A DNA stretch of 33,989 nt from an uncultured Afifella sp. (GTDB taxonomy: Bacteria > Pseudomonadota > Alphaproteobacteria > Rhizobiales > Afifellaceae): contig CALZIL010000020.1 of assembly GCA_945787495.1 (NCBI GenBank), positions 1-33,989 on the forward strand. The letters are read 5' to 3'. The notes under the pieces were generated by a model. The model searched no databases and was not told where the DNA came from. It worked only from the letters and a program-made list of their open reading frames with translations. Within the stretch, counting starts at the first letter, position 1; each line of letters opens with the position of its first letter. Of this stretch, positions 17,115-24,942 are shown one piece after another. The position numbers and the translations under genes were made by a program.

Positions 17115-18347
17115 ATGAATACCGGACCTTCTTCTGACGCGCCGATCATCCGCGGCTTCAAGCTGCTGGCTCATCACGAGCTGGATGGTTTTGGTGGCCT
17201 TGGAGAAGGCACTGCGATTCAAATCGCCAAGGACGGCCGGCGGATCCTCTGGCTGGCCCATGAGAACGCGCCGAAGAATTTTACCGGCCTGGATGTCAGC
17301 GACCCGCGCAATCCGCAGCTTATCATCCAAACCGATCTTCCCGAACCTTACATGCGATCGAATTCGCTTGAGGTGGTCGGCGACATCATGGCCGTTGCCT
17401 ATCAATGCAAGCAGTCCGGGCAAAAGCCCGCCGGCATGGAACTGTTTGACATTTCAAAGCCGGAAGAGCCGCGTTCCATCTCGTTTTTTGACGCATCCGG
17501 CCCCCATTCCCGTGGCGTCCATCAGCTTTGGTTCTGTGACGGAGACTATGTCCATATGTCAGCCGGTGCAGCTGATTTTCAGTCCAAACGCCCCGGCGAC
17601 GATCAGTTCTACCGGATCATCGATGTCCGCAATCCCTCCGAACCGGAAGAAGTCGGGCGCTGGTGGCTGCCGGGCGTGCGGATCGGCGACAGTCAGGATC
17701 CGCCCGTCCAGCACAACCCTGCCGGCAAGGGTTTTCGTGTGCACAACACGAATGTTTATCCGCAGCGGCCCGACAGGGCCTATCTCGGCTGTGTTGATGC
17801 CGGCGTGATCATCCTCGACCTCTCGGACCTGTCACAACCCAAAATGATTTCGCGGTGGGATAATTCACCGCCCTATCATGGATTCACACATACGGTGCTG
17901 CCGCTGTTTGATCGCGATCTCTTGATCGTTACCGAAGAATCGGTCGCCGATGCCGCCGCCGACTGGCCGAAGCTTGTTTGGATCCTCGATGCGCGCCACG
18001 AGGAAAATCTCATTCCCATTGCCACTTGTCCGCTGCCCTCGGTTGAAGATTTCGCCCTTCGCGGCGGCAGGTTCGGGGCGCACAATATTCACGAGAACAT
18101 TCCGACCCCGACATCCTGGCAGTCAGACCAGGTCATCCTCGGGGCATTTTTCAATGGCGGCCTGAGAGCGTTCGATATCTCCAACCCCTATCAGCCACGG
18201 GAAATCGCGCATTTCGTGCCGCCGGCACCGCCACTATCGCCGACCGGCTCCATCCAGCTCAACGATGTCTTCGCCGACGAACGCGGCATCGTCTATACGG
18301 TCGACCGGCATGTGGGCGGGCTCTATGTCCTTGAAATGGATTTTTAG
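17115..18347 (+). CDS. LVIVD-repeat (beta-propeller) protein
   Basis: The 410-residue protein contains repeats of the form LDVSDPRNPQLI, FDISKPEEPRSI, IDVRNPSEPEEV, LDLSDLSQPKMI and FDISNPYQPREI, typical of LVIVD propellers. Several histidines sit in conserved-looking turns (RGVHQLWF, RVHNTNVYP, HGFTHTVL, GAHNIHEN), which could form a metal or substrate site in the centre of the propeller. No signal peptide is seen, so it is likely cytoplasmic, whereas many LVIVD proteins are exported. It starts at ATG 17115 after GAAAGGAA, directly after gntR. Its reaction is unknown; neighbours suggest a part in degrading a sugar-acid-like or amide compound. Confidence 0.8.
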   Translation: MNTGPSSDAPIIRGFKLLAHHELDGFGGLGEGTAIQIAKDGRRILWLAHENAPKNFTGLDVSDPRNPQLIIQTDLPEPYMRSNSLEVVGDIMAVAYQCKQSGQKPAGMELFDISKPEEPRSISFFDASGPHSRGVHQLWFCDGDYVHMSAGAADFQSKRPGDDQFYRIIDVRNPSEPEEVGRWWLPGVRIGDSQDPPVQHNPAGKGFRVHNTNVYPQRPDRAYLGCVDAGVIILDLSDLSQPKMISRWDNSPPYHGFTHTVLPLFDRDLLIVTEESVADAAADWPKLVWILDARHEENLIPIATCPLPSVEDFALRGGRFGAHNIHENIPTPTSWQSDQVILGAFFNGGLRAFDISNPYQPREIAHFVPPAPPLSPTGSIQLNDVFADERGIVYTVDRHVGGLYVLEMDF

Positions 18348-18425
18348 GGAACTCACCGACCGGCTGTTTCCCTCCGCCGCAGCGGGCCAGTCGTCCTGCC
18401 AGCCTTGACCAAAATCATCACATTG

Positions 18426-18441
18426 TCGTACGGTATTACGA
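18426..18441. promoter_or_regulatory. Inverted repeat, possible GntR operator
   Basis: TCGTA-N6-TACGA lies 44 bp before the Gfo/Idh/MocA gene in the only sizable gap (137 bp) of this cluster, next to an AT-rich stretch that could hold a promoter. Short inverted repeats of this kind are bound by FCD-type GntR proteins. Five-base arms can arise by chance. Confidence 0.35.
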
Positions 18442-18484
18442 TATAAAATGTGGCCATAATCCTATAAATGCATAAGGCGGAAAA

Positions 18485-19576
18485 ATGAGCGCTGAACCAG
18501 TCAAAGTCGGAATTGTTGGCCTCGGACGATGGGCGCGCGTTCTGGCCCGCGCGGCGAAGCTTTCGGGCGAGATCGAGATCGTCGCCGGCTATAGCCGTTC
18601 AGAAGAAAAAAGAAGCGCTTTTGCCAGCGATACCGGGATTCCTGTCGTACCGGACCTGCCCTCGCTTTTGTCCAATCCGGACATCAAGGGCATGATACTG
18701 ACGGTCCCGAACGAACAGCATTTGCCGGTTGCGCTGGAAGTGGCCAAGGCCGGCAAGCATGTCTACACCGAAAAGCCGATTGCCAGCACGCTTGAAGACG
18801 GGCTGGCGATCGAGGCGCTTGAAAACGATTATGGCGTCACCGTCACCGTCGGGCACAGTGCCCGTCTGCTTGGCGGCATCCGGGCGATCCGCAAGGCGAT
18901 CGATGCCGGCGAGCTTGGCCGCGTCGGGTTTATTGAAGCGAATTTTTCCAATGAGCGCGCGCTCGAACTGACCCCCGACACCTGGCGCTGGTACAAGGAT
19001 CGCGCCCCCGGCGGGCCCTTGTCGCAGCTGGCGGTCCACATGTTCGATATCGTTCAATATCTCGGCGGCGATGTTGACGAAGCCACGTCGGTGGCTTCCA
19101 AGCTTTCCCCGGTCGGCGCGGAAGTCGACGACCAGTCGATGACATTGCTGAAATTTACCGACGGCAAGATCGCCTATGTCGGCACCTGCTGGACATCGCC
19201 GGGGGTCTTCGCGGTGCGGGTCTTCGGATCAAAAGGCCTGATGCATTACGAGATCGATTTCGGCACCTGGGACACGCCGGACAAAATTCGCGACAATTCC
19301 ATGCTGTATATCCAACGCGGCAAGGACGGCTTTGGTAAGCGCGAAATTCTGCAAGAGCCGGAGAGCAATATGTTCCGCGCCGAGCTTGAACTCTTCGCGC
19401 AAAGTTGCCGATCGGATGCCGGCAACGAACTGAGCGCGTCGAACGGAAATTCAGCCGTCGCCTGCCTTTATGCGGCGCTGCGTTCGATCGAACGCAACGG
19501 CGAGGCGGTGAAACTCGACGACGTTCGCGAGGAAGCGCGTGCCAAGCTGGCCGGGGAGAAACGCGATGTTGCCTAG
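18485..19576 (+). CDS. Gfo/Idh/MocA-family NAD(P)-dependent oxidoreductase
   Basis: The 363-residue protein has the N-terminal Rossmann motif VGIVGLGRW (8-16) and the family EKP motif with catalytic-type K97 (TEKPIAS), then the C-terminal alpha/beta domain containing the GGPLSQLAVHMFDIVQYLGG segment, where the His aligned with the catalytic His of inositol and sugar dehydrogenases sits. It probably oxidises a cyclitol, sugar or sugar acid. ATG 18485 follows AAGGCGG. It overlaps the creatininase-family gene by 11 bp, the first of three overlaps in this tightly packed unit. Confidence 0.9.
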   Translation: MSAEPVKVGIVGLGRWARVLARAAKLSGEIEIVAGYSRSEEKRSAFASDTGIPVVPDLPSLLSNPDIKGMILTVPNEQHLPVALEVAKAGKHVYTEKPIASTLEDGLAIEALENDYGVTVTVGHSARLLGGIRAIRKAIDAGELGRVGFIEANFSNERALELTPDTWRWYKDRAPGGPLSQLAVHMFDIVQYLGGDVDEATSVASKLSPVGAEVDDQSMTLLKFTDGKIAYVGTCWTSPGVFAVRVFGSKGLMHYEIDFGTWDTPDKIRDNSMLYIQRGKDGFGKREILQEPESNMFRAELELFAQSCRSDAGNELSASNGNSAVACLYAALRSIERNGEAVKLDDVREEARAKLAGEKRDVA

Positions 19577-20369
19577 TCGCAGTTTTTCCGACCTGACGCA
19601 GCCGGAGATCGCCGAACAGTTCAAGAAGAATCCACTGGTCATCCTGCCGGCCGGCAGCGTCGAACAGCATGGCCCGCATTTGCCGGCCGGCACCGATTCT
19701 TTTGCCGCAAACCTGATTTCCGAGGAGTTGGCCTCACGTATGGACGGTCTGGTTCTCCCCGGTCCGACGATCGGCGTGACGCCGATGCATATGCCCTTTG
19801 AGGGCACGATCACATTCAGCCCGGAAACCTATATCCACGTGGTCACCGAGATCTGCGCGTCGACGGCGGTTCATGGCGCCAAATCGCTGCTGATCGTCAA
19901 TTGGCACGAGGGCAATATTCCCTCTCTGGCGATTGCCGCCGAGGATCTGCATCGAAAGCATGGCATGACCGTGCTCACCGTGCAGGCCTGTTATGTCGCG
20001 GCGGATCTGTTTGGCGGAGAGTGCAATGGTCTCACTCATGGCGGCGAAATCGAGGCGCTTGCGGTCCTGGCCTTCCGGCCCGAACTGGTCCATCTCGATC
20101 GCATCGACTATTCGTCCGATCACGGCCACGGCCATCACATGGACAAGCTCCGGCGCACCCGCAGCTACCAGCCGGTCCTGACCGATATCCGCTCCATTGC
20201 GCCGACCGGTTGGTATGGCACCCCGGAGAATGCCACCGAAGAACGCGGCGTTGCCATGCTTGAAAAGATTGCCGACTCGATCGCCGCCGAGGCAACCGAA
20301 CTGTTTGCCCAACTCAAGGAAACGCTGGGTGGAACCGGGGAAGTGAAGCATCTGCGAAAGGCCGGTTGA
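19566..20369 (+). CDS. Creatininase-family amidohydrolase
   Basis: The 267-residue enzyme belongs to the metal-dependent creatininase family, which opens cyclic amides or hydrolyses formamides and lactam-like bonds. Metal-site motifs are EQHGPHLPAGTD (33-44; E33, H35, D44), NWHEGN with H114, and HGGEIEA (158-164). The start is ATG 19566, with GGGGAGAA just upstream, rather than the GTG 27 bp earlier. It overlaps the oxidoreductase stop and its own TGA overlaps the ATG of the cupin gene by one base. Substrate unknown. Confidence 0.88.
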   Translation: MLPSRSFSDLTQPEIAEQFKKNPLVILPAGSVEQHGPHLPAGTDSFAANLISEELASRMDGLVLPGPTIGVTPMHMPFEGTITFSPETYIHVVTEICASTAVHGAKSLLIVNWHEGNIPSLAIAAEDLHRKHGMTVLTVQACYVAADLFGGECNGLTHGGEIEALAVLAFRPELVHLDRIDYSSDHGHGHHMDKLRRTRSYQPVLTDIRSIAPTGWYGTPENATEERGVAMLEKIADSIAAEATELFAQLKETLGGTGEVKHLRKAG

Positions 20370-20764
20370 TGGCGCGCGTCTTTGCCCTGAAGGATGCCAC
20401 GAAACTGAGCCTGCCCGGCCGCAAATCGCGTGAGATCGTGGCGGCGGCATCCGGCGCGCAGGCCTCGACGGTAAGATTTGTCGAGATTGAGCCGGACAAG
20501 CCGGACACCAGGCGCGGTCCCCATGTTCATTTTGATTTCGAGGAATGTATTCACGTTCTTTCCGGGGAAGGGACCATGCGCACCGACAAGGGCGAGTATC
20601 CGCTGACGGCGGGCGATACCATTTTAGTCCCGGCCGGGGAGAACCATGCCACTTACAATACCGGAACCAAGGTTTTGAAATTGCTGTGTTTCTTTCCGAT
20701 AAATGACATCAGCGCCGCGACGATCGAGTACGAATCCTGGGAAGCCTGCGGCGGCTCGGATTGA
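20369..20764 (+). CDS. Small cupin-domain protein
   Basis: The 131-residue protein is a single cupin. Motif 1 is PHVHFDFEEC (51-60) with H52, H54 and an acidic pair at 58-59. Motif 2 is PAGENH (88-93) with H93. These can bind one divalent metal. Single cupins in catabolic operons act as isomerases, dioxygenases or lyases. ATG 20369 overlaps the creatininase stop (TGATG), and its TGA overlaps the next ATG at 20764, so all three are translated in series. Confidence 0.85.
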   Translation: MARVFALKDATKLSLPGRKSREIVAAASGAQASTVRFVEIEPDKPDTRRGPHVHFDFEECIHVLSGEGTMRTDKGEYPLTAGDTILVPAGENHATYNTGTKVLKLLCFFPINDISAATIEYESWEACGGSD

Positions 20765-21738
20765 TGCCGAGCGTTCTGTGTCTTCGTCCGGAGGCTGATT
20801 TCACCCGGGTCGGCGTCGTGCCGCCGGCGTCGATGGACATTGATTATCTTGCGCCGGACGATGAGAGAATGCCGGCTTTGCTCAAGCAGGCCGACGCGCT
20901 CGTTATTCCCGCTGTCGGGCCAAAGCTGCCGCTTCATCTGTTTGAGGGTGCCCGGCTCCAGCTTGTCCAGGTGACCGGCGCTGGCGTTGACCGGGTCGAT
21001 GCCGACGGATTGCGGGCGCTTGGCATCCCGCTCGCCAATGTTCCAGGCGGCAGCAACGAGGCCATTGCCGAATATGCCGTCTCCTGCGCAGCCGCACTTC
21101 TTCGCCGTTTCACTGAGGCCAGCGCCGAAATTCGCGATGGCCAAAATAGCGCTAACCGGAGCCGGATTATTGCCGAGAATGTCGACGGTCTTGAGGGCTT
21201 GCTGGTCGGTATCGTCGGCCTGGGTGTCATCGGCACAGCGGTGGCGCGGAAATTCAAACAGTTCGGCTGCCGCATTGCCTTTTCCGATCCGGCGCCTGCC
21301 GATCCGCAAGCGGTGATTGCCCTGGAGGCCGAGGCGCTTGCGCTTGAGGATCTGTTTTCCCGCTGCGATGTGGTTTCGGTGCATGTGCCGCTGCTGCCGG
21401 CGACAACGGACTTGATCAGTGCCGATGTGCTGTCGAAGGCAAAAAAAGGTTCGGTGCTTATCCAGGCGTCGCGCGGCGGCGTGGTCGACGAGAAGGCTTT
21501 GTCCGACGCGCTTGAAGCCGGGCAGTTGGCGGGCGCCGCTGTCGATGTCTATTCCAGCGAGCCGCCGAGCCTCGACAATCCGTTGCTGACACTGTCGGAC
21601 ACGGCCGCGGGACGGACGATATTGACGCCGCATGTCGCCGGAATAACCCGCCAGTCCTGGGCGTTGCTGTTTCGTACGGCGTGGGAGAACGTCACCCGGA
21701 CTGTCGTGCAGAACCAGGCGCCGCGGCACGTCATTTAG
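20764..21738 (+). CDS. D-2-hydroxyacid dehydrogenase (NAD-dependent)
   Basis: The 324-residue enzyme interconverts a 2-hydroxy acid and a 2-keto acid. It shows GLGVIG (152-157) in the NAD fold, the catalytic Arg237 in ASRGGVVDE, Glu266 in VYSSEPP and His290 in TPHVAG, the standard triad. D175 after the second strand favours NAD. It is the last gene in the overlapping unit and may turn over the acid released by the amidohydrolase and cupin steps. ATG 20764 is used; a TTG codon precedes it. Confidence 0.92.
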   Translation: MPSVLCLRPEADFTRVGVVPPASMDIDYLAPDDERMPALLKQADALVIPAVGPKLPLHLFEGARLQLVQVTGAGVDRVDADGLRALGIPLANVPGGSNEAIAEYAVSCAAALLRRFTEASAEIRDGQNSANRSRIIAENVDGLEGLLVGIVGLGVIGTAVARKFKQFGCRIAFSDPAPADPQAVIALEAEALALEDLFSRCDVVSVHVPLLPATTDLISADVLSKAKKGSVLIQASRGGVVDEKALSDALEAGQLAGAAVDVYSSEPPSLDNPLLTLSDTAAGRTILTPHVAGITRQSWALLFRTAWENVTRTVVQNQAPRHVI

Positions 21739-21799
21739 GTGCAATGCGGGTTTTGCGGACAGCGTTCGTAAAATCGTCTGTGTGACCTGTGTCCGTTAA

Positions 21800-22660
21800 T
21801 CAGCGTTCGATCGGCACGCCGACAAGATTGCCCCATTCCGTCCACGACCCGTCATAGACACGCACATCCGGCGTTCCCAGAATCTGGGTCAGGACAAAAT
21901 AAACGACGGTTGAGCGGTGACTCATGCGGCAATAGGTAATCACCGGGTCGTCGCTGTTCAGGCCACACGTATCGGCAATCGCCTGCAATTGTCCCTTCGG
22001 CAGAAAGCTTTTGGTTTCGTCCAGAAGATCTTCGAAAAACAGGTGCTGCGCCCCCGGAATGCGCCCGGTGCGCACCGCGCCAACGTCGGGCCCGCCATAA
22101 GCCGCGACCCTTTCGCCGTTAAATTCTTCCGGTGATCGGGCATCGATGATGACGTGATCCTTCCGCTTTATGGCTTCCAGGATGTCATCCTTGAATATGC
22201 GCATCCTTGGGTTGGGCGACACCGGCTCATAACTGGCCGCGGCTGGCGGCGGCGGTATTTCGACCTCCAGCGCGCGGCCTTCCGCTTCCCATCGATAGCG
22301 CCCGCCATCCAGCAGGCGGACATCCTTATGTCCGCAATATGTAAGCACCCACCAGGCATAGATGCCGAACTGGATCCCTTCGCCATAGAGGACGACAGTC
22401 GTGTCGTTGGCGATGCCGGCGGCGCCCATGCGCCGGGCGAATTCATCGGGATCGGGAAATTCGCGCATGTGGCTGTCCCACAAGGCTTCCTTCCATTTCC
22501 AGCAGATCGCGCCGGGAACGTGCCCGGCCTTGTAGGCCTGCATGTCGTCCTGGTTCATTCCGGCGATCTCGATCAGCCGCACGTTCCGCTCGGACCTGTT
22601 GGCTTCCAGCCATTGTGGCGTCACAAGGGTGCCGGGGCCAGCAGTCTCACTCGACATCAT
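21800..22660 (-). CDS. Two-domain rhodanese / sulfurtransferase
   Basis: The 286-residue protein has two rhodanese domains. The N-terminal one keeps AGHVPGAICW but has no active Cys loop; the C-terminal one has IIDARSPEEF (171-180), GRIPGAQHL and the persulfide cysteine C244 in CRMSHRS. The loop CRMSHR departs from the rhodanese (CRKGVT) and mercaptopyruvate (CGSGVT) types, so the donor is uncertain. The ATG at 22660 is preferred because AAGGA precedes it by five bases; an upstream ATG at 22687 would add nine residues. It is convergent with the dehydrogenase gene and stands alone. Confidence 0.88.
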   Translation of the reverse strand: MMSSETAGPGTLVTPQWLEANRSERNVRLIEIAGMNQDDMQAYKAGHVPGAICWKWKEALWDSHMREFPDPDEFARRMGAAGIANDTTVVLYGEGIQFGIYAWWVLTYCGHKDVRLLDGGRYRWEAEGRALEVEIPPPPAAASYEPVSPNPRMRIFKDDILEAIKRKDHVIIDARSPEEFNGERVAAYGGPDVGAVRTGRIPGAQHLFFEDLLDETKSFLPKGQLQAIADTCGLNSDDPVITYCRMSHRSTVVYFVLTQILGTPDVRVYDGSWTEWGNLVGVPIER

Positions 22661-22814
22661 GGTTATCCTTTGAATCGCCGCCTGCATTTAGGTTGGAACA
22701 GCCTGATGCGGAATGTCCCATCTTCTCAGGGCGCCGGGCATCCGGGTACACTCCGACCCCGCATGTGCAATAAGTGTGCGCCAACAGATCCCGCCAAACG
22801 AAACCGAATAATGC

Positions 22815-22974
22815 GCCCCCGCACGATGAGGAAATCTACAAATGGCGGCATCTCATCGAGAATTACTTCAACAAAATCAAGGAATTCAGAGGCGTCAGCA
22901 CACGCTATGACAAAACCGATAACAGCTATGAAGCAGCTTGGTGCATCGCTGCCGCAGTCATCGCACTAAGGTAA
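22815..22974 (+). pseudogene. IS5-family transposase C-terminal remnant
   Basis: A frame ending at TAA 22974 encodes YKWRHLIENYFNKIKEFRG, TRYDKTDNSYEAAW and IAAAVIALR, the closing part of IS5-family transposases, where the conserved IEN.F...KE...TRYDK surrounds the catalytic Glu. The upstream DDE portion is missing and no terminal repeats were found. The open frame begins at 22774 but the recognisable part starts near 22815. It borders the cytochrome island. Confidence 0.75.
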
Positions 22975-23061
22975 TTGTCCACAGACCTTGAACTTATTTC
23001 GCTTTCTGCCCGACACAGACGCGTGTCCTATTTCGCTACTAAAGCATCTCGCCTGCGCAAA

Positions 23062-23457
23062 TCAATTGTCTTGCGCGCCCTGCAACACCCAGAATCTGAA
23101 GGCTTGCCTTTCGCACTTGGAGAGTTGTTTTGTGTTGTGCGGCATCCAGATCTCGGCCGAGGTCCGTCGATCGATCACCGCCAGCAGGTTGCTGTCGACT
23201 GCGTTCCCCGGTGTTATCATCGGACCGCTTTTCGTCCCTTTCATGAGGCCCTCATAGTTGCTCATGTCGAGGCCGCTCGCCTCATAGCCTTCGCCGCCCG
23301 ACTGATGGCACTCCAGGCATCTGATTTCGATGATCGGAAACACATCTTCCTTGAAACTGACCTGCGCCGCGGCGGCTGACGCCCAGAGCGCAACCATGAG
23401 CATCGCCGTCATGGTTAGAACCAGGAGACGCTCTATTCGTTTTGACGGATTGACCAT
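23062..23457 (-). CDS. Exported monohaem protein, PSCyt1-like cytochrome
   Basis: The 131-residue protein has a signal peptide (residues 1-31, ending ASAAAAQ) and one CxxCH (CLECH, 47-51), followed by GLDMSNYEGLMKG, GNAVDSNLLAVI and MPHNTKQLS, the pattern of planctomycete-type cytochrome c domains (PSCyt1). These are small periplasmic haem proteins that often accompany dehydrogenases. ATG 23457 has GGAGG five bases upstream; earlier in-frame ATGs lack one. It ends close to the transposase remnant and may share control with the FNR-type box at 23879 through the region shared with the broken cytochrome gene. Confidence 0.82.
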   Translation of the reverse strand: MVNPSKRIERLLVLTMTAMLMVALWASAAAAQVSFKEDVFPIIEIRCLECHQSGGEGYEASGLDMSNYEGLMKGTKSGPMITPGNAVDSNLLAVIDRRTSAEIWMPHNTKQLSKCERQAFRFWVLQGAQDN

Positions 23458-23581
23458 GTTAACCTCCATCGGTAACGAGCAGCGATCATGGGTATTCCCA
23501 AGTGGCATGCCCGTGAACAAAAACCCGGCATAAAATTCCGCCTTCTGCGTGACCGGTCTTTGGCGCGGAGAGGAGCGCCAA

Positions 23582-23737
23582 CTACAGCGAAGCGTAATAG
23601 GCCGCCAGATTGGCGATATCGCCGCCGCTGAGCTTCTTCGACAGCGCGTTCATCGTCTTGTGCTTGCGCTTGCCGGACTATCCGGCGATGCCCAAGGCCA
23701 GCGCAGTCGCGGCAATTACCAACCAACGAGTCTTCAT
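23582..23737 (-). pseudogene. Cytochrome c553-like gene with internal deletion
   Basis: ATG 23737, with AAGGAG upstream, starts a signal peptide (MKTRWLVIAATALALGIAG) that ends at an in-frame TAG (23678-23680). The same frame then continues as KRKHKTMNALSKKLSGGDIANLAAYYASL to a TAG at 23582, which is the C-terminus of a cytochrome c553-type domain. The haem-binding CxxCH part between them is gone. A deletion that joined the signal peptide to the tail explains this. It is too short to be functional and is probably a recent relic, as the remaining parts are well preserved. Confidence 0.8.
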
Positions 23738-24088
23738 GTCCAATCTCCTTGCATTCTCCCGGTCTCGCAGACATCGAGACCAATTGCGAAGGTACACGCT
23801 CAATTCTCCGGGCCATCGAGCGCAAAAACCGCATCGCATCGGTTCGACCGACTGTAGTCGCGAGATTGGCCAGCGTTCTTGATATATATCAAACATTCAC
23901 CCGAAAAGAGGTGTATCCAAATTGGCTAATATTCTGGATTCCGATATACGGATTGATTTTGTTCAAGGACGCGGCACGACGGGCGGGATTGCGGAACACG
24001 TACCGAGCCGTGATAGATGGCGCCGATTGCGGCAACGCCGTGATTTGTCCTTATCCGGGAGAGATGGAATTCAATGAGGAAGGCGACC
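23738..24088. promoter_or_regulatory. Divergent promoter region of the cytochrome island
   Basis: About 350 bp separate the minus-strand cytochrome relic from the plus-strand membrane cytochrome gene. Apart from the FNR/FixK-type box at 23879-23892 it shows no convincing gene; open frames here have no family features. AT-rich stretches after the box (to about 23960) suit a promoter. Confidence 0.6.
23879..23892. promoter_or_regulatory. FNR/FixK/ANR-type box, perfect consensus
   Basis: TTGATATATATCAA fits TTGAT-N4-ATCAA exactly and is itself a perfect palindrome. Such sites are bound by Crp/FNR-family activators under low oxygen. It stands about 200 bp before the membrane cytochrome gene at 24089, with the minus-strand cytochrome genes on the other side. 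Confidence 0.82.
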
Positions 24089-24853
24089 ATGGTCCAGCCG
24101 CACCGAATGTTCTTTCACTACAGCGAATTCCCGCTCAGCAGGCGAACGCTGTTCACCGGCACGCTGATCATGCTCGGTATCGGCTATCTGTTCGCCATGA
24201 TCCAGATCTACGCCGCCCATTCCGGACGCGATGGCAAGCCGGGGCTTTCCGCCGCCGACATTGCCGTCGCCTATAGCGGCAACCCCGAGGCCACGAAGCT
24301 GGAGGCGGCGCTGCTGGGGCCGATGTCGGGGATGCTGCCGATCAACGAGCGCGGTGACATCATCGGTTGGGTGCGCCGCGGTGCCGATCCGGCCGAATTC
24401 GAAGAGCGCATCAAGTCCGTCATCGAAAGCCGTTGCCTTGCCTGTCACGATGGCAGCAATCCCCATATCGCCAACCTCGACGGCGTTGAGCACGTCGCCG
24501 AGCTGGCCGAGATCGACACGGGCATGACTCTCTACACTCTGGTGCGTGTATCGCACATCCACATGTTCGGCATGACTTTCATCTTTTTCATCATGGGAAT
24601 GATCTTCAGCCATGCCTATGTGCGCCCAATATGGTTCAAGTCGGCGGTGATCGCGCTGCCGTTCTGCGCCCTGATCCTCGATGTCGGCTCCTGGTACATG
24701 ACCAAGATCTTCCCTGCCTTTGCCTGGGTGGTCATGGTAGGCGGCGGACTGATGGGGCTGAGCTTCGCGATACAATGGATCATTTCGATGTATCAGATCT
24801 GGTTCTATAAATTCACTGCCCGAGAGTCTTCGGACGAGGCGCCGGCTACTTGA
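24089..24853 (+). CDS. Membrane monohaem c-type cytochrome with multiple TM helices
   Basis: The 254-residue protein has an N-terminal membrane helix (about 22-43), a periplasmic part carrying one CLACH (116-120), then three or four hydrophobic helices from about 153 to 236. The first of these starts with VSHIHMFGM and ends with FSHAYV, giving three histidines near the membrane that could ligate haem b or contact quinone. ATG 24089 is preferred because GAGGAAGG lies just upstream; ATG 24074 would add five residues. I do not recognise a named family. It precedes the four-haem gene by 89 bp and follows a perfect FNR-type box, so it is probably a membrane partner of the periplasmic cytochromes. 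Confidence 0.78.
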   Translation: MVQPHRMFFHYSEFPLSRRTLFTGTLIMLGIGYLFAMIQIYAAHSGRDGKPGLSAADIAVAYSGNPEATKLEAALLGPMSGMLPINERGDIIGWVRRGADPAEFEERIKSVIESRCLACHDGSNPHIANLDGVEHVAELAEIDTGMTLYTLVRVSHIHMFGMTFIFFIMGMIFSHAYVRPIWFKSAVIALPFCALILDVGSWYMTKIFPAFAWVVMVGGGLMGLSFAIQWIISMYQIWFYKFTARESSDEAPAT

Positions 24854-24942
24854 CCGAGAGCAATGACACGGCTGCCGCCAGGCGCCGGCGCTGATTCATG
24901 CGGTTGCGAAATTCGCCCATGCTTCAACCCTTCGAGGATGCC

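Noticed and set aside
23678-23680. In-frame TAG in the cytochrome relic as a recoded codon
   Set aside because: The haem-binding part is missing on both sides of the stop, so reading through would not yield a working cytochrome, and no recoding machinery is hinted at.
23749-24276. 175-codon plus-strand frame spanning the FNR box
   Set aside because: It crosses the promoter region and overlaps the membrane cytochrome in another frame, with no recognisable protein features.
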